NCBI GenBank assembly: GCA_947074295.1
Contig: CAMTPC010000021.1
Location: 1-36,756 of the forward strand
DNA: 36,756 bases
DNA from: an uncultured Bacteroides sp.
Lineage (GTDB): Bacteria > Bacteroidota > Bacteroidia > Bacteroidales > Bacteroidaceae
Direction: 5' to 3'
Below the pieces are notes generated by a model. That model was not told where the DNA came from. It ran no database searches and saw only the letters and a program-made list of their open reading frames with translations. The position numbers and the translations under genes were made by a program. Of the stretch, positions 26,714 to 36,756 are shown in pieces (the stretch's first letter is position 1; every line of letters begins with the position of its first letter).

Positions 26714-26743
26714 GATTGTTCTGTCATCCATCACAGAACAATC
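26714..26743 (-). terminator. Hairpin between acyltransferase operon and DUF4190-like gene
   Basis: GATTGTTCTGT-catccatc-ACAGAACAATC, perfect 11-bp stem, 8-nt loop; no strong U-tract. Confidence 0.55.
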
Positions 26744-26846
26744 ATGAAATATAAACGTAGAAATTGAGAATGTGTTTAGCAAATCTGCCAAATTGAACAT
26801 TCTTTATACTTCCTGGGATGAAAATAGGAAGGCCAAATCCATGGCA

Positions 26847-27797
26847 TCAAAGGCGGCTGAGTCGCTTGGCACGTTCCTCCTCGGAATAGAGTTGATTGAA
26901 GCCTTCGCGCGTACGCTTCCAGCGATTATGCGACCACAACCAATAGGGAGGGCTAGCCTTGATCTGATCTTCGAGCATGCGGAAATATTGCTCGGTGATG
27001 CCAAACCTCGGAACATCTTTGACCGCATCGCTCATCAGCACGAACTTGCAGGTGTAGTGTCCGCGATCGGTGCGAGTGATATCTACGTAGACAGCCACAG
27101 CGTCTATCAGTCGGGTGATGCGCTCGGCACCGGTAAAGACGGGTGTATCGTGGTTCAGGAATTGCGTGAAATAGTGGATGTTGGGATAACCTGGCGCTTG
27201 ATCGGAGATATAGCCCACACAGCTGTTGTGCCCCGATCGCTCCCAGCCCACTACCGTGCGGAAGGTATCTTCCATGGTGATGCACTCGGTGGTGAATCGG
27301 CTACGCAAGTAAAGGAAGAGTTTGTCGAAAGCAGGATTCTCTAGCGCATGGTAGATCTGTCCTCTCTTCTGCTCGCCCTGAAGGCAAAGCGGTATAGAGC
27401 TGATCCACTCCCAGTTGCAGTAGTGCCCCAGAAATAGTGAGACGGAGCGCCCCTGACCCAAATAGGCATTGATCATCTCGGCATTCTCGAAAGTGAGCCG
27501 CTGACGCATCTGTTTCTCGCTGATGGAGAAGAGCTTGATGGTCTCAGCAAAGAGATCGCAGAAATGACGATAGAATTCTTTCTCGATGGAAATGATTTCT
27601 TTTGTACTTTTTTCGGGGAAAGATGAGGTGAGATTGTTACGCACAATCTTACGGCGATACCTAAATACGAAGTAAAGTAGCAAGTAGTTGAGGTCTGAGA
27701 AAAAATAGAGCACCCGTAATGGCAGCAGTGAAGCCAAAAACCAAAACACGTACACTAGATAATATAAAATGATATTCATCCGATGGATTAAATGCAT
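26847..27797 (-). CDS. Lysophospholipid/lipid A acyltransferase family protein (LpxL/HtrB-like)
   Basis: RKIVRNNLTSSFPEKSTKEIISIEKEFYRHFCDLFAETIKL...SVSLFLGHYCNWEWIS...PPYWLWSHNRWKRTREGF, canonical family motifs. Start may be Met at 27779. Confidence 0.92.
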   Translation of the reverse strand: MHLIHRMNIILYYLVYVFWFLASLLPLRVLYFFSDLNYLLLYFVFRYRRKIVRNNLTSSFPEKSTKEIISIEKEFYRHFCDLFAETIKLFSISEKQMRQRLTFENAEMINAYLGQGRSVSLFLGHYCNWEWISSIPLCLQGEQKRGQIYHALENPAFDKLFLYLRSRFTTECITMEDTFRTVVGWERSGHNSCVGYISDQAPGYPNIHYFTQFLNHDTPVFTGAERITRLIDAVAVYVDITRTDRGHYTCKFVLMSDAVKDVPRFGITEQYFRMLEDQIKASPPYWLWSHNRWKRTREGFNQLYSEEERAKRLSRL

Positions 27798-27803
27798 AGC
27801 CTG

Positions 27804-28838
27804 TTAAGTTAAAACCCCTTCTACTTTTTGAATCACTTGCTCGGGACGGATATCGTACAGGCAAGCATAATCGCCACGATAGCAAGGCTTGTCGCCAAAG
27901 ATAGAGCATGGGCGGCAAGACATCGTGAGCTGCACACAGTTGACCGGTAGTTGCTTCCAACCCAGAAAGCCTGCATAGGGATGTGTAGCTCCCCATACCG
28001 ACACCACCGGAGTATTGACAATAGAAGCCAGATGCATGTTGGCCGAATCCATCGACAGCATCACATCAAGATGGCTGATGAGGTTGAGCTCCTTGTCCAT
28101 ATCGAGCTTGCCGATCATGGAGGTGAGGTTGGGATATTTGGCTACCCAGCCATCGAGAATGTTCTTCTCGTGAATACCGCCACCGAATAAGAACACCCGC
28201 GTATTGGGGCGTTGGGCAAAATGAGCCACAACTTTCTCTTCCAGCTCAATCGGATAGACCTTCCCTTTGTGTTTGGCAAAGGGAGCGATACCGATCCATT
28301 TTTCGTCAACCGGACGCTTGCCCGTGATGGGTTCGATGATACTGAAATCGCCAGTGCCCTGCCCGTATATCGAGGTGAAGTTGAGCAGCACCGGGAAACC
28401 CAGTCGTTCCAGCACGTCGGCATAGCGGCGGAATCCGCTTTTGAGGTTCACCAAAACCTTGTCTTCTCTCCGAACCAGACGACGCTTGGCTTTGCGCTCC
28501 TTGTCGATGCGCTCCATGCCTGCACCCGTCACCGCAAAACGCATGCGCAGATACTTGGTGCGCAACACGTCATGAAAGTCGGCGATATAGTCGAAATTCT
28601 TTGTCTTGAGCTCGGCGTAGAGGCGATTGAGCCCCTCGATACCTCGATGTGCGCCATGAAACTGCGCCCCGAAAAAGGTAACATTCGAGGGCATCTCATT
28701 GAACAATGGCTTAAATTGCTCGCGGCTCAAAACCGTGATTTCTAGTTGAGGATACTGCAGGGCCAAAGAGGTGATCACCGGAACGGTCATTGCCACATCG
28801 CCCAGCGCCGAAAGGCGCATGATCAAGATACGGGCCAT
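27804..28838 (-). CDS. Glycosyltransferase family 9 (heptosyltransferase-like)
   Basis: MARILIMRLSALGDVAMTVPVITSLALQYP...ISHLDVMLSMDSANMHLASIVNTPVVSVWGATHPYAGFLGW...C-rich C-terminus. Confidence 0.93.
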   Translation of the reverse strand: MARILIMRLSALGDVAMTVPVITSLALQYPQLEITVLSREQFKPLFNEMPSNVTFFGAQFHGAHRGIEGLNRLYAELKTKNFDYIADFHDVLRTKYLRMRFAVTGAGMERIDKERKAKRRLVRREDKVLVNLKSGFRRYADVLERLGFPVLLNFTSIYGQGTGDFSIIEPITGKRPVDEKWIGIAPFAKHKGKVYPIELEEKVVAHFAQRPNTRVFLFGGGIHEKNILDGWVAKYPNLTSMIGKLDMDKELNLISHLDVMLSMDSANMHLASIVNTPVVSVWGATHPYAGFLGWKQLPVNCVQLTMSCRPCSIFGDKPCYRGDYACLYDIRPEQVIQKVEGVLT

Positions 28839-28853
28839 CTTAGGGTTGTTTTA

Positions 28854-29459
28854 TTATTTCTTAGCGTAAAGCACCGGATTCAACGCCGGATCATTATACA
28901 TCTTCATCTGTTTGTACACCTTCATGTACTTGCTACCCGAACCCATGTCGGCCAATAGCTGGTCGATAGCGGTCGATAGGTCTACACGTTGCTCCAGTAG
29001 CACGGCCAGCTTCTTCTCGCATTGTGCGTGGTGCTCGGGGGTGGTATCTGTACGCTCCACTTCCTTTTGCATGTGATAGATCTTTAGCGCAAGAATCGAC
29101 AGGCGGTCAATCGCCCATGCCGGACTTTCGGTGTTGATTGAGGCGTCTTCGGCCATCTCCACAGCCTTGAACTTTTCCAGGAAATAGCTGTCAATCAGCT
29201 CTACCAAATCCGTGCGGTCTTGATTAGAGCTATCGATGCGGCGCTTGATGGCCAATGCTTCTACAGGGTCGATGTTGGGATCGCGAATGATGTCTTCCAA
29301 GTGCCACTGCACAGCGTCAATCCAATTTTTCAGGTAAAGATAATACTCGATGGTTTTCAACTCGTATGGATTGTGCATCTCTGCATCCACATGATCGGTG
29401 ATGTGATAATCGTTGGTCGATTTCTGGAAAATATCGTTGCTTAGGCTACTAAATGTCAT
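28854..29459 (-). CDS. DUF4254 domain-containing protein
   Basis: ALAIKRRIDSSNQDRTDLVELIDSYFLEKF...TESPAWAIDRLSILALKIYHMQKEVERTD..., position upstream of GT9 gene. Confidence 0.82.
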   Translation of the reverse strand: MTFSSLSNDIFQKSTNDYHITDHVDAEMHNPYELKTIEYYLYLKNWIDAVQWHLEDIIRDPNIDPVEALAIKRRIDSSNQDRTDLVELIDSYFLEKFKAVEMAEDASINTESPAWAIDRLSILALKIYHMQKEVERTDTTPEHHAQCEKKLAVLLEQRVDLSTAIDQLLADMGSGSKYMKVYKQMKMYNDPALNPVLYAKK

Positions 29460-29491
29460 AAATTCAATGTTTTAAAAAGTGTATTAGAAGA

Positions 29492-29499
29492 CAAAGCTA
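29492..29499 (-). promoter_or_regulatory. Putative -7 box (TAGCTTTG) of the DUF4254-GT9-acyltransferase operon
   Basis: TAnnTTTG on - strand; TTGG 19 bp upstream as possible -33. Confidence 0.5.
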
Positions 29500-29543
29500 T
29501 GAAATAATAATTATTCGACCAATTAAATGTAACTTTTTTATGA

Positions 29544-29551
29544 TAACTTTG
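29544..29551 (+). promoter_or_regulatory. Putative -7 box (TAACTTTG) of pdxB
   Basis: TAnnTTTG match 26 bp upstream of the pdxB ATG. Confidence 0.55.
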
Positions 29552-29576
29552 TTGGGTAAGAAAAAGACTAAGAATT

Positions 29577-30623
29577 ATGAAGATCGTTATCGACAATAAG
29601 ATCCCCTATATTCGCGATGCAGTGTCGCAACTAACCGCCGACACCATTTATGCAGAAGGACAAGACTTTACGCCGGAGATGGTGAAAGAGGCCGATGTAC
29701 TGATAGTTCGCACCCGCACTCGCTGCGATAAAATGTTATTGGAAGGCAGCCGTGTCAAACTAATTGCGACTGCAACTATTGGTTTCGACCACATAGACAC
29801 CGCCTATTGCCGCGAGGCAGGCATCCGCTGGGTCAATGCCCCGGGCTGCAATGCCGCATCGGTAGCCCAATACATTGAGTCCGTACTGACTCTGCTCAAA
29901 ATGGCACGACTCGAGGATCTGAGCCGCTACACGCTGGGTATCGTGGGGGTAGGCAATGTGGGCAAGAAGGTTGCGGCCCTGGCCACACAACTCGGAATGA
30001 AAGTGCTCCTCAACGATCCTCCACGTGCCCAACAAGAGGGTGGTGATGGTTTTGTTTCTCTACAAAAGATCGCCGAAGAGAGCGACATCATCTCCTTCCA
30101 CACGCCGCTGAACCGTGGCGGGGAGTTCAATACTTTTCATCTGGCAGATGAGTCATTCTTCCGCCTGCTGAAGCGGCGCCCGATCATCATCAACACAGGA
30201 CGTGGCGAGGTGATCAAGACCGAGATCCTGAAAGCTGCCATGGACCGACAATTAGTGAGCGAGGTGATACTCGATGTATGGGAGAATGAACCCAACATCG
30301 ACCTGGAGTTGCTGGGACGTGTCGCTATCGGAACGCCCCATATAGCGGGCTATTCGGCCGACGGCAAGGCCAATGCCACCACAATGGCTCTCAACGCCGT
30401 GTGTACCCATTTTGCCATTAACACCCATTTCGATATCCAGCCACCTGCTCCCACCCACCCCGTGCTCCACGTGGCGGACTATAACGAAGCAATCCTCCGC
30501 ATCTACGATCCTCGCAATGACTGCGACGCCTTACGCCAAGCACCCGAGAAATTCGAATGGCTGCGCGGACACTATCCACTGCGTAGGGAGAAAGGAGCGT
30601 ATGAGATAGTGGTGAAAGAGTAA
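29577..30623 (+). CDS. pdxB: 4-phosphoerythronate dehydrogenase
   Basis: MKIVIDNKIPYIRDAV...FDHIDTAYCREAGIRWVNAPGCNAASVAQYI...LGIVGVGNVGKKVA...NEPNIDLELLGRVAIGTPHIAGYSADGKANAT, characteristic of PdxB. Confidence 0.95.
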   Translation: MKIVIDNKIPYIRDAVSQLTADTIYAEGQDFTPEMVKEADVLIVRTRTRCDKMLLEGSRVKLIATATIGFDHIDTAYCREAGIRWVNAPGCNAASVAQYIESVLTLLKMARLEDLSRYTLGIVGVGNVGKKVAALATQLGMKVLLNDPPRAQQEGGDGFVSLQKIAEESDIISFHTPLNRGGEFNTFHLADESFFRLLKRRPIIINTGRGEVIKTEILKAAMDRQLVSEVILDVWENEPNIDLELLGRVAIGTPHIAGYSADGKANATTMALNAVCTHFAINTHFDIQPPAPTHPVLHVADYNEAILRIYDPRNDCDALRQAPEKFEWLRGHYPLRREKGAYEIVVKE

Positions 30624-30633
30624 CTCCCCACAC

Positions 30634-30682
30634 AAAAAAACAGAGAACACCCGCCAAGAATCACCTCGGCGGTTGTCCTCTG
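30634..30682 (-). terminator. Hairpin between pdxB and giant C; A-tract on left side suits termination of - strand transcription
   Basis: aaaaaaa-CAGAGaACA.CCGCC-loop-GGCGG.TTGTcCTCTG; on the - strand the hairpin is followed by a T-tract. Confidence 0.6.
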
Positions 30683-30818
30683 CAACCTAAACAATGTTTA
30701 TACCCCATTAAACATCATTTACCTCAAAAACCCTTCTTTGCGGATAGACCCATTAAAACTATCCGCCTGCTATTTGTCGTTACTAATACTACCTATTGCT
30801 GTGTTTGCACATTGTTTG

Positions 30819-33800
30819 TCACCTGTTGACAAGTATCTTTTTCACCTTATTATTTGTTTTTGTTTGTACACGTATCACGTATACTCCGCTTTGCGGAAGC
30901 GCCAACGTGTAGCATGGCTGGTGCGGAGCTTGCTGCATCAGCATCCTGCCATCCATATCATATACCACAATACTTTCTAGGGGCTCGGAGGCCGATAGAA
31001 TCACGTCCAGACCATGGACTTGCATTTGTAGTTGCTCGCCGTCATCGGTACTCATCGGTGGATTGTCGAGCAAGTAGTAGCGGCCTGCTGCACTGACCTG
31101 CAGTGCTATTTCTTCCCCGTCTTCCAGCTGTGTGCATTGGTTGGTTTCTGCGTCCCATAGATATACGGGGATCGACAGATCTCCCTGACCGCGTAGACTG
31201 AAATAGACTGTCTCACCTTCTTCTCCTCCCCAAATACCCATAGGAATAGTGCTAAGACCAGGCACACTATTGATGCCTACCGCCTGTGTACCGGCTATGG
31301 TATACAGAGCGATGCGACTGTCCAGATTGCTGTCGAATAGTGCTTCGGTGTCTTCGGATGGGCAAAATGCCATATCGGCGCTATCGTCGATATGCAGATA
31401 GGCCTCGCTTTGGTAGCGGTCCGCACGCAGGGCAAGGGTGAGACTTTGGAGTAGCCCCTGCTCCATACGGGTAGACGTAGTGGTGGTTCCCATAGGCAGC
31501 GTCATGGTGGGTTGAAAGGAAATTTGCTTGCTTCCACCCGCCTTGAGTTGCACCATGAAGCTACGCAAAGGTGCGATGCTTCCCAGACCTGTCGCTTCGC
31601 TATAACTGTATTGCTCATCGGCCTCTATAGTCCAGTATTTGGCTTCGAGCTGTGTGTTGATGGCAAAAAACTGCTGCATGTTTATGGTTGCCATATAGGG
31701 ATTGCCCAGCAGATAGATATCGTTATCGGCATCGCTGTTGTCCGCTAGTCTTATCGTCACATTGCCATCGGCAGAGGCATCGGTGCGCAGTCGGTATGGC
31801 TGATCGCGTGACAGCTCCACTGTGTTGGCAGGTGAGTCGATCTGACCTTCCTCATCCTCCACAGCGAAATAGCGATAATGGGTGTCGGCTTTGGGCAGAC
31901 GAAACAGTACTTTTCCGGTGCCTGTCCGACGGTCGGCCTTGATGGAAAACCCTTGCGAGGAATAGTCCACCAAAACGTCATTGTACACGTGTGTCCAGGT
32001 CGACACCTTACCTGAATAGGCATCGTAGGTGCTGCCATCGGTACGGAGAACGATAGAGCCTGACTTGTCCCAACTACGCTGATATACAGGCAGCAACGAG
32101 CGGTCGTTTGTCACTAGGGAGTTGTCGAAGAATATATCGCAGAAGGCTTCCGTCTCTTGGCGGCGGCTAGCTAGTGGCAGATACATGTCACCTGCCACCA
32201 CACTTTGCAATGGCGATGACATCGTGTACCAGCTGTTGGCAGCAAGCTCCACATCAACCCATGCCCGCGTATAGCTCAGCAGATGCTGACAGCTCAGTGT
32301 CGCAGCAGGTTTGAAGTAGATTTCTCGGCATGTGTTGCCGTAAAACTTCTCACAGTCATAGCCCGTAGCAGCCGTTTTCAGCATCAGATCATATTCTATA
32401 GAGGAGGTGGCAGCCTCTACGCTCTTATAGGGTGATGTCATATCGGGCAGCCGTGTAGCAGCGTCTAGTGGCAGTGCATAGAGGCAAGGGGCCGCAGCAG
32501 TGGGGAGTGTCACCTTCGTGAAGCGCATGGGCGCGTAGCCTTGATGCGACAAGCCACTTCCACCCGACGAAGAGTAGTCGGTATAGTCGGTCTTGTAAAG
32601 GATAGCAGCGGTAGAGCGCGCCCAGTTGTCATCGTTGTTCCAGTTGCTACCCATGCCGGTAAAGGTCAGGTATTCGGGTACCACTTTCAGCACGAACTGG
32701 GTGTAGCCATTGCATTGGCTGCTAGCCTCATCGTTGCGATAGCCAAACTGCACTTTGTACCAGTAGCCTTCATGGGGCACGAAGGCCTGCAAACCATTTC
32801 CTTTTAACACAAAGCTAACGTCATAGTCTGTATCGGTGAGCGCGGCACGCAAGGTCTGTATCTGCCCTATGGCATAGGTTCCTGCGTCCATCGCGGCTTG
32901 ATGGATGGCAAAGGTGGGGTCGTTTGTCGCTATCAGATTCAGATACTCATCACCGTTTATCGTTGCCAGCCCGCTGCCTTTCGTCACTCTTCGTTCATAG
33001 CCATTGGAGTAGTCTTTCACGGGCAGCAGCATGGATGATCCATTGGTTTGCATGTCTTGTATCTGTTTCAGTCCCAGTCGCAAGGCTTCCGATCCACCGC
33101 CCACGGCTTGATAGTCCACATCGGCAAATCCCAAGTCCAGCACTGGCATACCCACTGAGTGCAGATAGACCTCGAACTTCAGCAGATTGTCGTCACAGAA
33201 TATATAGGGATAGCCGTTTATCATGATTTCATGGACTACAGGGCGTCCCGTGAACACGTTGTTGCCACGTTGCAGTGTCATGCCGATGGTTCGTGTATTT
33301 AGCAGCAAGTCATCTTTATAGGCTTGCAGACACTGAATATCTTGAGCGGTGAGGTTAGTGCCAGGCGTCAGCAAGTCCAGATCTACAGCAGCACCCGATC
33401 CCGCTGCCGGATAGTCGGCACGCAGATTCTTCAACGCGGTGATCAGCTCTACAGGCATCACGCCCTTGGTGTACCAGTCAAAGTTGATGGTAGTGATCAT
33501 GTAGCGTCCTCCTTCTCCATCGGGTATGGCGAGGGTTGCCACAAAGTCTTTCAACAGGGAAGATCCTTGGGTACACTCTATGCTATACTCGGAAGCCACA
33601 TCATTGTTTATGTCTTTTATTATGAATGAGTCGAGCGTGATATTGAAGTCATTGCTGACCACCGAACAAATATCGCTGGGGCTTCCCCACACCCACTGTT
33701 GCAGTGCGTCGGAGTAGGAGGCCACGGAGAGGTAATAGATGCTGCCCATATCAAGCGTCACATCAAAACTCTCGAAGAAAAAGAAGTAGCGCTTGCCATC

Positions 33801-36524
33801 GATCGTCTGATAGTGGGCATCTGCGGCAGGAAAGGATGCATCGAGCGTGATGGTGGCATAGTCGGTAGCCACGCCATCACCATTGTAGTCCACGGCTACA
33901 GTATTGCCTTTGTTGTTCATCAGCCTATAGCGCAGCGTTTTGGTCTCGTTGGGCGCCGTCATGCCGTAGAGGCGGCACATCTGGTCAAAGTCCGACCGCG
34001 CCTTCAGGGTGACAGGGCCAGTGCCACAATATTGTGATTGCTGGATCAGTTCTACCGTGGCGGTCTTCATATAGATACGTATATCGTCGATGGCATAGTC
34101 GGCGCCGCGCGTGCTCTTGCAGAAGTTGTCGATAGAGACACGATAGTGCGAATAGTCCACATTCATCACACTGTGTTGTAGCACAATCTCTGAGTAGACT
34201 TGTCGCCATTGTCCCAACAGCACGTTTCCACTGGTATCCAGCACTTTCACGGTTTCGGACATGGTGGAGTGCAGCAAGGTTTCTTCGCCAGTGGTGCCAT
34301 CTACCCCATAAATCTTGAACATCACCTGGGGTTTCTCTATAGCGGCAGTGATATCGGCGATCCATGCCGTGAATACGATATTGGTACCGGCGCATAGCTG
34401 CGTATTGACATCTACCGATACCAATGGGCGCGACTCGTCCGAAGCGTCGGTGTACATGAAGTAGCCATATTTATTGCCCCCGCTGTACTCGTAGGCCCGA
34501 TCGAAGAAGGGTTCGGTGGGGTGCCAGTACCAGCGATAACCCTGTTCGGTATTTGAAACTCCGTCCAGACGCGCCGATTTATACAAACCGAACTCGCCAT
34601 GCACGGGGCTGTATTTTTCGGCAAAAGTATAGACCACATTGCCTGGAACGGGGTTTTGTGTCTTGTAATCGGCCAACGATGGATAGATAAAACCATAGAA
34701 GGTATTGTCTATATTGTCTGGATACTGACGCATGTTGTTTGCGGTAGTCGGATAGCTATAATCGTACTTCGTGCGACTGGCATCCAGGTTATCGAAGTTG
34801 ATCTCGGCAGCCAGTGTATAGGTATAGTCCAGATAGTCGATGGTGCGTTTGCGATACTGTGGGTCTTGTAGCTGGAGTTGCGACAACACGGGCAGATCGG
34901 GCAAGAAGGTACAAATATGATAGGCCACAGGAGCTATACGTGTATGCTTGTCCCATAATGCCCGGATTTCATAATCCACAGATGTATTGATAATATAGCT
35001 TTCGGTCTTGTTAGACAAGTAAGCATACACCTCGAACTCATCGTCATAACCCACACCCGGCAGATCGGATTTCTTGAACGGGAACAGACGGGCAGCTGTC
35101 ACGTCATTGTTGGAGTAGGCATAGATGAGACTTCCGTTGTGCACCACAAACCACAATATGGATTGTCCTTGGCGCAGGGTGGTGCTTGCCTTGCTTTTAT
35201 CCGTGTCGTTGATGTCGCTTTGTTTAAGGGCATAGTAATAGTAATCGCCCGGGAAGCGGATATCTGTGCGAAGCGAAAACTCGGTATCATCTCCATTGCA
35301 GTTGAAAGTGACATGCCCATTGTTCTCGTAAAACTGTCGGTTGCCCACATCCGTCTTGTCGAGCAGCTCCTGTGCCTGCTCCGCAGCCGGACGAATGTTG
35401 AACAGATAGCGGATAGACAAGGTGGGTTCGGTGAAATGGGTTGCGCTAATCTCATAGTCGTGATAATCGCTGACGTCGCAGGCTATCACAGCGCCCGTGA
35501 ACCCGGTGGATGGTGCCTTATAGTTGATGACACCCACATCGCTTTTCACTTGCAGCTGTGTGGAGTTGATGGCTGTGTAGCCATAGCTCAGTTTATTGAG
35601 CGTGGTACTGCTATTGTGGCGTGAGGTGTTTGCCGAGAGACTGTTTGTATTATAGTCGAACCAGCGGTAATAGGCATGTGGCTCGCAATCGGAGCCATAA
35701 GAGTTTTGGATGGACCCGTCGCTTTTCACCAGATACTCGAAAGGGAGCACCAGCTTGACGGTGTTGCCTGGTTCTACAGATATATTGTACTTCCATTGAC
35801 GCGTTTTTTGCATATTGTTTCCATTCACTGTCTCTATCATATCGGTGTCATAGATGGTGCCACCTGGACGAAAGTTGTGGCGAAATGTCAGATCAGAGAA
35901 ATTTTTGGTGGCGAAGTTCACCACCGCTTTCAGCGTAGTAGGTTCTTTCGTCAGACTGCCGTTATTGCTACCAGCTTGTACACCCGAGAGATTGTTGGTG
36001 AGCACGCATACTACTTTATAGTCTTTCCAGCTCAGCGAGGAATTATTCTTATGAAGGCGCATGCCATATATATTGGCAAAGGTAGCCGAAGTGCCCCAGT
36101 CTATCCAGCCTGTGTTGGCATGGGGATAGTAATACACAAAGCCCTGAAGATAGGTGGTGTAACGAGTTTCGTTGTTGAGGGCCTCAAAACGCCAGCTGTT
36201 TGTATTGGGAAAGGTTTGTATCGTTTCTTGCCCATCGTTAGTCACGATATACCATCGTATATATACGTTTTGGCAAAACGTCTTTTCGTCGGCAATGCCC
36301 CACTCCTGCATCAGCAGGGGCACCTGATCGGCAATGGAGAATACCCGTGAACTTGTGGACTCATCTTCCAGCAGCTGACTCACATCGTAGGAGGTAGCAG
36401 TGGCAGTAGAGCCCACTGTGATGGAGTTCTGCGCCTGGAGGGCATCGCTCAAACATCCAGCCATAAACAGCAAGATGGTTACTAATAGAGATTTATAGCA
36501 ATATAAGATTCGACCTATATACAT
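30819..36524 (-). CDS. Giant (1901 aa) secreted protein with C-terminal T9SS type A-like sorting domain (giant C)
   Basis: Signal sequence LLVTILLFMAGCLSDALQAQ; NWNNDDNW, CEKFYGNTC, SSPLQSVVAGDMY, FRLPKADTHYRYF, NPYMATINMQQFF shared with giants A and B; C-terminus ESIVVYDMDGRMLMQQ...LPQSGVYVIRVQTKTNNKVKKILVNR. Confidence 0.85.
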   Translation of the reverse strand: MYIGRILYCYKSLLVTILLFMAGCLSDALQAQNSITVGSTATATSYDVSQLLEDESTSSRVFSIADQVPLLMQEWGIADEKTFCQNVYIRWYIVTNDGQETIQTFPNTNSWRFEALNNETRYTTYLQGFVYYYPHANTGWIDWGTSATFANIYGMRLHKNNSSLSWKDYKVVCVLTNNLSGVQAGSNNGSLTKEPTTLKAVVNFATKNFSDLTFRHNFRPGGTIYDTDMIETVNGNNMQKTRQWKYNISVEPGNTVKLVLPFEYLVKSDGSIQNSYGSDCEPHAYYRWFDYNTNSLSANTSRHNSSTTLNKLSYGYTAINSTQLQVKSDVGVINYKAPSTGFTGAVIACDVSDYHDYEISATHFTEPTLSIRYLFNIRPAAEQAQELLDKTDVGNRQFYENNGHVTFNCNGDDTEFSLRTDIRFPGDYYYYALKQSDINDTDKSKASTTLRQGQSILWFVVHNGSLIYAYSNNDVTAARLFPFKKSDLPGVGYDDEFEVYAYLSNKTESYIINTSVDYEIRALWDKHTRIAPVAYHICTFLPDLPVLSQLQLQDPQYRKRTIDYLDYTYTLAAEINFDNLDASRTKYDYSYPTTANNMRQYPDNIDNTFYGFIYPSLADYKTQNPVPGNVVYTFAEKYSPVHGEFGLYKSARLDGVSNTEQGYRWYWHPTEPFFDRAYEYSGGNKYGYFMYTDASDESRPLVSVDVNTQLCAGTNIVFTAWIADITAAIEKPQVMFKIYGVDGTTGEETLLHSTMSETVKVLDTSGNVLLGQWRQVYSEIVLQHSVMNVDYSHYRVSIDNFCKSTRGADYAIDDIRIYMKTATVELIQQSQYCGTGPVTLKARSDFDQMCRLYGMTAPNETKTLRYRLMNNKGNTVAVDYNGDGVATDYATITLDASFPAADAHYQTIDGKRYFFFFESFDVTLDMGSIYYLSVASYSDALQQWVWGSPSDICSVVSNDFNITLDSFIIKDINNDVASEYSIECTQGSSLLKDFVATLAIPDGEGGRYMITTINFDWYTKGVMPVELITALKNLRADYPAAGSGAAVDLDLLTPGTNLTAQDIQCLQAYKDDLLLNTRTIGMTLQRGNNVFTGRPVVHEIMINGYPYIFCDDNLLKFEVYLHSVGMPVLDLGFADVDYQAVGGGSEALRLGLKQIQDMQTNGSSMLLPVKDYSNGYERRVTKGSGLATINGDEYLNLIATNDPTFAIHQAAMDAGTYAIGQIQTLRAALTDTDYDVSFVLKGNGLQAFVPHEGYWYKVQFGYRNDEASSQCNGYTQFVLKVVPEYLTFTGMGSNWNNDDNWARSTAAILYKTDYTDYSSSGGSGLSHQGYAPMRFTKVTLPTAAAPCLYALPLDAATRLPDMTSPYKSVEAATSSIEYDLMLKTAATGYDCEKFYGNTCREIYFKPAATLSCQHLLSYTRAWVDVELAANSWYTMSSPLQSVVAGDMYLPLASRRQETEAFCDIFFDNSLVTNDRSLLPVYQRSWDKSGSIVLRTDGSTYDAYSGKVSTWTHVYNDVLVDYSSQGFSIKADRRTGTGKVLFRLPKADTHYRYFAVEDEEGQIDSPANTVELSRDQPYRLRTDASADGNVTIRLADNSDADNDIYLLGNPYMATINMQQFFAINTQLEAKYWTIEADEQYSYSEATGLGSIAPLRSFMVQLKAGGSKQISFQPTMTLPMGTTTTSTRMEQGLLQSLTLALRADRYQSEAYLHIDDSADMAFCPSEDTEALFDSNLDSRIALYTIAGTQAVGINSVPGLSTIPMGIWGGEEGETVYFSLRGQGDLSIPVYLWDAETNQCTQLEDGEEIALQVSAAGRYYLLDNPPMSTDDGEQLQMQVHGLDVILSASEPLESIVVYDMDGRMLMQQAPHQPCYTLALPQSGVYVIRVQTKTNNKVKKILVNR

Positions 36525-36756
36525 ATATCCAGCGTTTTTCAGTAAAAAGAAATAATGAGTGTCTTAAAAAGAGACAATCGGTAAACTTTTACAAATTTGC
36601 CACATTAATTAAGCAATAACAACCTTTGAGCGGTTTATAGCGCGGTTTTGTATCGGCAACGTTTGCAGAATCGACACATCTCAAAGAAATCAGATTACTG
36701 ACTATTTTTTCAACAATCTATACATCTATCTCGTTTAATATCAATATATTTGTTAA

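Noticed and set aside
35676-36350. 224-aa ORF on + strand antisense to giant C
   Set aside because: Shadow ORF; giant C coding is supported by homology to the two other giants.
1-36756. CRISPR arrays, tRNA/rRNA genes, transposases or prophage genes
   Set aside because: None detected by reading the sequence and ORF list; no regularly spaced repeats and no integrase/transposase-like proteins.

Overview
The window is a Bacteroidales-like chromosomal region: -7 boxes resembling TAnnTTTG, type V (FimA/Mfa) pilus families and T9SS-type C-terminal sorting domains. Its centre is a + strand type V pilus operon (about 6779-20660): DUF3575 protein, DUF3868/OmpA-like protein, Mfa1-type major fimbrillin, a 309-bp structured intergenic, Mfa2/FimB-like anchor, second fimbrillin, accessory fimbrillin-like lipoprotein, and a 1827-aa giant protein with a C-terminal T9SS type A-like sorting domain. 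Two further giants of the same family lie in the window. One is truncated at the left edge (1..3972) and followed after 10 bp by a thioredoxin-fold CxxC lipoprotein. The other is on the - strand (30819..36524). The three share an architecture (VPEY...WNN..NW, CxxFYxNxC, SPLxxVVAGDMY, RLPKADT, NPxM...NMQ.F, C-terminal sorting domain) that I do not recognise as a named family. This, together with the coupling of one giant to a type V pilus operon, is the main candidate for an undescribed system. Remaining genes look ordinary: MscS channel, AraC regulator / acyltransferase-3 / VOC module, outer-membrane beta-barrel, LTA-synthase-like sulfatase, DUF4190-like protein, a DUF4254 / GT9 / LpxL-like operon and pdxB. 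The best regulatory signal is three 21-bp-phased ATAGTG(CAA) repeats between the araC-type gene and the acyltransferase gene. All calls are from reading the sequence and ORF translations; no searches were run.
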